Source: Terana coerulea (taxonomy: Eukaryota; Basidiomycota; Agaricomycetes; Polyporales; Phanerochaetaceae). Taken from it: 23,030 nt of DNA. Positions within the stretch are counted from its first letter, which is position 1, and every line of letters starts with the position of its first letter. This document shows, piece after piece, positions 18,724 through 23,030 of the stretch. The notes beneath the pieces are model-generated. The model did no database searches. It was not told the origin of the DNA and saw only the letters and a program-made list of their open reading frames with translations. The DNA is taken from assembly GCA_024811115.1 (NCBI GenBank), contig JAKOGH010000855.1:1-23030 (forward strand). Reading direction: 5' to 3'. Position numbers and translations under genes: made by a program.

Positions 18724-20467
18724 TCATCTAACTTTCTCAGCGAAGTGCTCGTCGCCGACCCTGGCTGCCTTGCCCTGCTTATTGCGGTAAAATAGAATGC
18801 TTCCTGAGGACCAACCCGCGTGAGTCGCTACGCGGAAAACTGCTCGAACGACTGCACCTACCGACATCCTCAACAAACTGGCAGTCATTGTAATTATCCC
18901 AGAGCGCTTGGAAGACGGGCTTGGAAGAACAGTGGTAGTGGTCTCCGATGAACTCCTTCAAGCACTCTGTCGCTTCCGGACCATGGTCTGCATCATCGTC
19001 AGCGCTTTTCAGAGACACATCGGGGGTACACAGGACGCACAGAAAGGCATCTTCGGGAAGAAGTGATGGATGACGTGAAGTGGGCGACGCCGTGCAGGAA
19101 GAAATCGCCCATCCAGCCAAGGAACTCGCGATCCATGGTGGCAGCGGCCCCACGCGCGTACGTCCACGCCCCGCTTCGGTAGTGCGGGAGCATGGGGTCG
19201 GTGTGGTGCAAGTACGTGATCATGACGAACCAGTGGTTCACGCACAGCCAGGGGATGCCGTAGTACTTCACCACGTCTGCCAATCCCCACGCGGCAATCG
19301 CAAGCCGCAATGTGTATATCATGCCCAGGATTCCGAGGTTGGATGCAATGACGACGTCGCGCTGCGTCTTCGTGAAAATCACAGAACTTGCTAAGCAATG
19401 GCCCGGGTACGCATTAATATACACCGTATTTAACACCGGACACAAGGCAGAGACTTACGGTCAAAGTGGTTGGTATACTTCGGGTAACCGCGCTGGCCAG
19501 AGACGTTGCATACTTCCAAGAGAGGTTAGCACCTGGCGCATAAGTATTTATGGAACAGACAGACGGCTCACAGAGATATGCCGGAAACGCCAGCAGCTGT
19601 TGCCTCACGAGTTGGAACAGGGGTGTATATGGGCGTGTCTCCAAAGTACTCCGCGTAATCGACCGGATCGTGCGCGTCGTCGGGAAGATTCAGCTCACTT
19701 CTCGTCCAGGGCACGTATACCTCGTCGCGCTCCATGGACGCATGAGTGCTGTGGTGGCGATGGTGCGATATCTTCCAGCTGAAGTAAGGCGTCCACAGAG
19801 CCGTGTGCGTCAACTACGGGAAATAGTCAGCGAAGTTCAGAGGTAGAGAGCCGCGACCTACAAAGCCCACAACGTCGCAGATACGTTTGTTCTCCGAGAA
19901 CGCTCCGTGTCCGCACTTCAGCAGGGTTCAAAGCTTGAGCGATGCTTCGCGAGATGAAACCATACTGGTCAACTGACCTCATGTCCGATAACCCATATTC
20001 CGGTGAAAATAAGTCCCTGGAACCACCAGCTGCAGAGCAAGGATCGTTGAGCGCAGAGCACATGTGGAGCACAGTCCGCAAACGTACTAAACCAGCCACA
20101 AGCTCCACCGGAGCATTTCGGAGCCTAGGAAACCGAGCCGATTCGCAGCCGGCGAGTATGTCGGAAGCAAGTCGATGTGTGTGGCGAGGTACCCGGCCGT
20201 TGCTGCCATCGCAGCATCTCTAAGGAGATACAGGAGGCCGCGAGTGGTGTCGCGCTTGAAGAGACGGGCGGGTATTGCATCACGAATGTCCTCTATCGAC
20301 CTAGATAACAGCAGTGAAAAAGTATATGATAATAGAGGCTACGATAATGTGGCTACATACCACTGTAGAGGCTCAAACGGTTTTGTAGAGACTTGCTCGT
20401 CAAGCGGGACAGCAAGGCTGTCCATAACCTCCGTTTCATGTGGAGTAGGTGGGGGAACAGCGGACAT
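18724..20467 (-). CDS. Delta-12 (oleate) fatty acid desaturase, two one-base frame breaks
   Basis: ER di-iron desaturase converting oleate to linoleate. Nine exons: 20467-20361, 20300-20088, 20029-19978, 19915-19862, 19813-19572, 19512-19459, 19390-19041, 18987-18862, 18803-18724. About 425 residues, typical length. Start [11 protein letters not shown]; an in-frame ATG 15 codons upstream at 20512 is the alternative. [21 protein letters not shown] precedes the first TM region; [20 protein letters not shown] gives histidine box 1 (residues 123-127, split by an intron after GAG). Box 2 is HHRHH (159-163), then [12 protein letters not shown]; box 3 is HVIHH (346-350), then [14 protein letters not shown] and CQFVED. 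An extra base at 19620-19623 (forward GGGG) and a missing base near 19072-19082 (just before box 3) shift the frame in opposite senses. All splice phases fit if both are corrected. Confidence 0.88.
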
Positions 20468-21353
20468 GACACTACAAATTGTATGGACTTGTCGGCTAAA
20501 GTCGAGCGTCATCCTGGAAGACTAGACAAAGTCGCAGTATATGAGCTCGTTCGGAAGGCCGCTGTAGAGTTACGTCAGCACGTATGAACGAGCAATTAAC
20601 CACAACACACACCAGAAAGGGCAGCACGGACGAGTGTGCACGCGGGAAGGCCGAGCCCATACGGGGCTTGGCAGATGCGGAAGCATATAGCCGGAACAAA
20701 AGGCGGTTACTTCGCGAAGGAGGTGACCCCAAAGCTCGGGTGCACGAGAACATTGAGGCCATGGTCATGATGAGGCCGGAAGAGGAGTTTTGCGCAGATC
20801 GCTGGGATCTAATTCTGAGTTATCATCGCACGCCGCGGTTAACGGCCACCGTAGGTTTAAGGGTGTGTGGAGTCGTTGAGCTTGCATCAGGCTAACACCG
20901 CATCCGACCATTACGCTGCCCATCGAAATGCCTGACACCATTTTCAACGCCTCCGTATATTCTACCGTGTTCTAATCAATCATAATGTACAGGAAGTGCA
21001 ATGAAAAGATAGCGGTACCCGTAACTTACGAGGTCTCTGTAGTTCTCAGCTTCTGCCCGTTCCCCGTCCTCCTCGGACGCTGCTGCTTCATTTCCCACCT
21101 CCTGACTCCGGTCTGATAGATCTGTGGGTGCATGGCCAAGTATCAGAAGACTCCTGGCAGATGTACTTCGGCTAGCTGACCGCAGCGTTCGACTTCCTAA
21201 CAGGCGGGGCGCTGGTGTATCTACCCGTTTCTCGACCAGAGCTAAAAGCTGCGCGGGTCAGTGACTTTCAAGACTTCAAGAAGTTCCGCGACGTACCCCG
21301 TCGAACCGTCGAACCGAACTCCGATGTCTTGCATGGGGAATCCAACAAGCGTC
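20468..21353. other. Region right of the desaturase, unassigned
   Basis: Contains the desaturase promoter side. Protein-like fragments occur on the - strand: EALKMVSGISMGSVMVGCGV near 20940-20885, and, upstream of a GTAAGT donor near 21030, an acidic stretch EAAASEEDGERAEAENYRDL. A second fragment, IGVRFDGSTGYVAELLEVLK, lies near 21325-21265. They could be exons of one decayed or unusual gene, but I cannot connect them or name a family. Confidence 0.3.
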
Positions 21354-21706
21354 TTAGAAACGATGCATCCCGTGGTTTACCGAGCTTTGACTAGGACTCG
21401 GATGCTTGCCGCTGGAGGGTAGAAGTCTTGGCTTGTTCTGAATACAGCCGATCTTCCCATGGCATATTCTTGAGGTCGAAAAGTTCGAGGAGCTTGACGA
21501 CTTGCAAAGCGAATGGAGGCGTACTTTTTCGCGTCTCATAGTCCTTGTTGACCTGGTGGGAGTGACGTTGAGCTGAGCGCACTGGGCATCGTCCGCGTAA
21601 ACACCGGTAATAAACACGGTGGGTCATAGTGAAATGATAAGGAGAGCGTACAAGCTGAGGTCTAACGAGTGCAAGACCAGGTTTCACTGGCGACGAACGG
21701 CGGGAG

Positions 21707-22132
21707 ATGCTCGGTGTTCATGCGAAACTGAAGAAACTGAGGACGGTGGTCGCCTTGCCAGTCTCAAAGCGGTCGAGACTTGACGTCGGCGCAATAAATC
21801 GTTGTCCATTCAACGCTCTTCCTAAGCATGATGACTTTGAGGAGACTCTCAGTGCCGCCGTTGGTGTCTTCAAGAGCTCTGCTTTTCACACGTCAGATTT
21901 CCGTAGAGCTTTCCGAGGGATATTATCGGAGAACAATCTATATTACAGTGAGCTACTACATTCCAAAGACCTTAAAGCCACGCACCTCTACCCATTCCTC
22001 TATGGCTGCTATCCGCAAACGCACAGAATTCCCAAAACTCCTGCAGTCAACGTAGTCTTCGAGGGACGCCGAGCGTCCGGAAATTACAGCGACTTGTGGG
22101 GTGATGTTGCGGACGCTCTGGCAAGTTTGTAG
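21707..22132 (+). CDS. Unknown protein or terminal exon, 141 codons
   Basis: I do not recognise this protein. The frame is open for 426 nt and has a natural-looking composition, in particular FEETLSAAVGVFKSSAFHTS, FRRAFRGILSENNLYYSELL, LYPFLYGCYP and a tail VVFEGRRASGNYSDLWGDVA. It ends at TAG 22130-22132. The first ATG need not be the start: the frame could be the last exon of a longer + strand gene. No signal peptide or TM segment is evident. No neighbour suggests a function. A chance ORF remains possible. Confidence 0.4.
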   Translation: MLGVHAKLKKLRTVVALPVSKRSRLDVGAINRCPFNALPKHDDFEETLSAAVGVFKSSAFHTSDFRRAFRGILSENNLYYSELLHSKDLKATHLYPFLYGCYPQTHRIPKTPAVNVVFEGRRASGNYSDLWGDVADALASL

Positions 22133-22245
22133 TGATAGCCTTCATTCACAGATACAGAAGCACCAGCTGTCGTAATAGTAGGTCGCCGAATGGATATACA
22201 GTGCAGTCTGTGTGTGTCACAGTGTGTGTGTTTTCCAGCGAGTTG

Positions 22246-22578
22246 CAGCGTTGTGCGAGTCAGTGACTAGTCACTGACTAGTCAGATAGTCACAGTTTTC
22301 TGACTGAGACGCGTTGACTGTGACTTTGACTGGAGGTTCTCCGGGTCCTGGCGCGGAAATTTCCGTCAGCCAATCACAATTCTCAGTCAGACGCAGGACT
22401 ACGAATACCCCTGCGTGAGAACTTTTTCAGCGTCTTCGCAGAGTTTGCATTTCAGCCGTGCCGGGCTACCATTTTGGGCAACCAGTCATTGACTGAAATC
22501 AAGTCAGTGATGGGTCACTGACTAGACGCATAGTCAATGACTTGACTCTCTGACCGAGTCATTGACTGGCCAACGCTG
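22246..22578. mobile_element. 333-bp TIR element rich in GTCA/TGAC palindromes
   Basis: Left end CAGCGTTGTGCGAGTCAGTG; right end, reverse complement, CAGCGTTGGCCAGTCAATG. Both are followed by repeated AGTCA(G/A)TGACT and GACTAGTCA words. CAGNGTT-type termini resemble hAT-superfamily ends, but the 8-bp flanks (GCGAGTTG and ATGCCCGC) do not match, so no target duplication supports this. There is no coding sequence. It is a probable nonautonomous element of uncertain family. Confidence 0.6.
22258..22279. repeat. 22-bp perfect palindrome AGTCAGTGAC-TA-GTCACTGACT
   Basis: Perfectly self-complementary. It is followed by further GACTAGTCA words. Similar words recur at the other end of the element (about 22480-22568), so each end could fold into its own hairpin as well as pairing with the other end. 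Confidence 0.85.
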
Positions 22579-23030
22579 ATGCCCGCGGCCGCACTCAAGC
22601 GATATTGGGAAACGCGGCCGACAAACCCTACCTTCGACAGTGCGTTTACATATTGCCGTTCCCGGACAAGACAGCCAGCTCAGTTCCATGACAAGAAGCC
22701 CTTGATAAACCTTAGTGCCCGCTGCTGCCACGACTTCAAAGTCCCTTCCTGTTCCGTACACTCCTTGTTGCATGGGTCCGTCTCGGTCTTCGAGCCGCTT
22801 CGGCCCGTCGACACAGCCGCGTTCGCCATCTCCAGAACGCCGCTCTGTGTGATTTATGAGATTTTCATATGGCTCCAAAGCACGACATATGCTTCTTACG
22901 AAGCTGACAAACGAGAGGCGCACGTTCGGGGTGCCTCTCTCTATTGTCCACAAGTAATGCATGGTGGTTGCTTCAGCGTCCTTTACCGTTCAATCTGGCG
23001 AAGCGCGGTAGCATAAACTGGTGAGTACGC
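22579..23030. other. Right edge, coding status unresolved
   Basis: Long open frames overlap on opposite strands (22579-23016 +, 145 codons; 22962-22534 -, 142 codons) and neither shows a motif. The - strand frame runs into the TIR element at its end, which argues against its full length. A gene may continue beyond the window, but which strand is coding cannot be judged. Confidence 0.3.

Noticed and set aside
20584..20895. 103-codon + strand frame starting MNEQLTTTHTRKGS
   Set aside because: Charged and superficially protein-like, but antisense to other protein-like fragments, with no motif or splice context.
22534..22962. 142-codon - strand frame at the right edge
   Set aside because: Its 3' end lies inside the TIR element and an overlapping + strand frame is equally long. 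The coding strand cannot be decided.
1..23030. CRISPR arrays, phage or bacterial defence systems, operons
   Set aside because: No regularly spaced repeats and no prokaryotic gene organisation. Spliceosomal introns throughout point to a fungus.

Overview
The window looks like a compacted, intron-dense fungal nuclear genome, most likely a basidiomycete of the Agaricomycetes. Introns are about 48-80 nt with GT(A/G)(C/A)GT-type donors. One gene belongs to the DUF6533 membrane-protein family typical of mushrooms, and no bacterial-style operons are present. No database search was possible, so names rest on motifs read from hand-spliced exons.

Layout. (1) 1-4451 is segment A of a tandem segmental duplication. 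It holds the 3' part of a D-lactate dehydrogenase (DLD) gene on the + strand (broken) and a DUF6533 membrane-protein gene on the - strand (also broken). (2) 4452-6423 is the spacer between the duplicates, with no gene I can defend. (3) 6424-13088 is segment B. Its DLD copy retains the 5' half but is dead. Its DUF6533 paralogue can be spliced into an intact 347-residue reading frame of 14 exons, including a 10-nt exon. (4) 13157-15354 (-) is a 14-TM-type MFS drug/H+ antiporter with one frame break. (5) 16274-16644 is a TA-flanked MITE. (6) 16972-17769 (-) is a complete 5-exon Mpo1-like (DUF962) 2-hydroxy fatty acid dioxygenase. (7) 18724-20467 (-) is a 9-exon delta-12 fatty acid desaturase with all three histidine boxes but two opposite one-base frame breaks. 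(8) 20468-23030 is poorly understood. It contains one plausible unknown ORF (21707-22132 +) and a 333-bp terminal-inverted-repeat element full of GTCA/TGAC palindromes.

The most informative feature is the A/B duplication. Segment A is the 'empty site' for four insertions in the B copy of DLD: a 346-bp TIR element in an exon, a 268-bp CACTA-like MITE in an intron, a 472-bp solo LTR in an exon and a 446-bp LTR-like element in an intron. Each can be removed at its target-site duplication to restore the copy-A structure. The two intronic cases return introns aligned to copy A, one of exactly 51 nt in both copies. DLD is therefore a pseudogene twice over with different lesions, while one DUF6533 copy looks preserved. 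The Mpo1-like and desaturase genes are neighbours on the same strand and both act on fatty acids in the ER. Whether that is functional linkage or chance cannot be told here.
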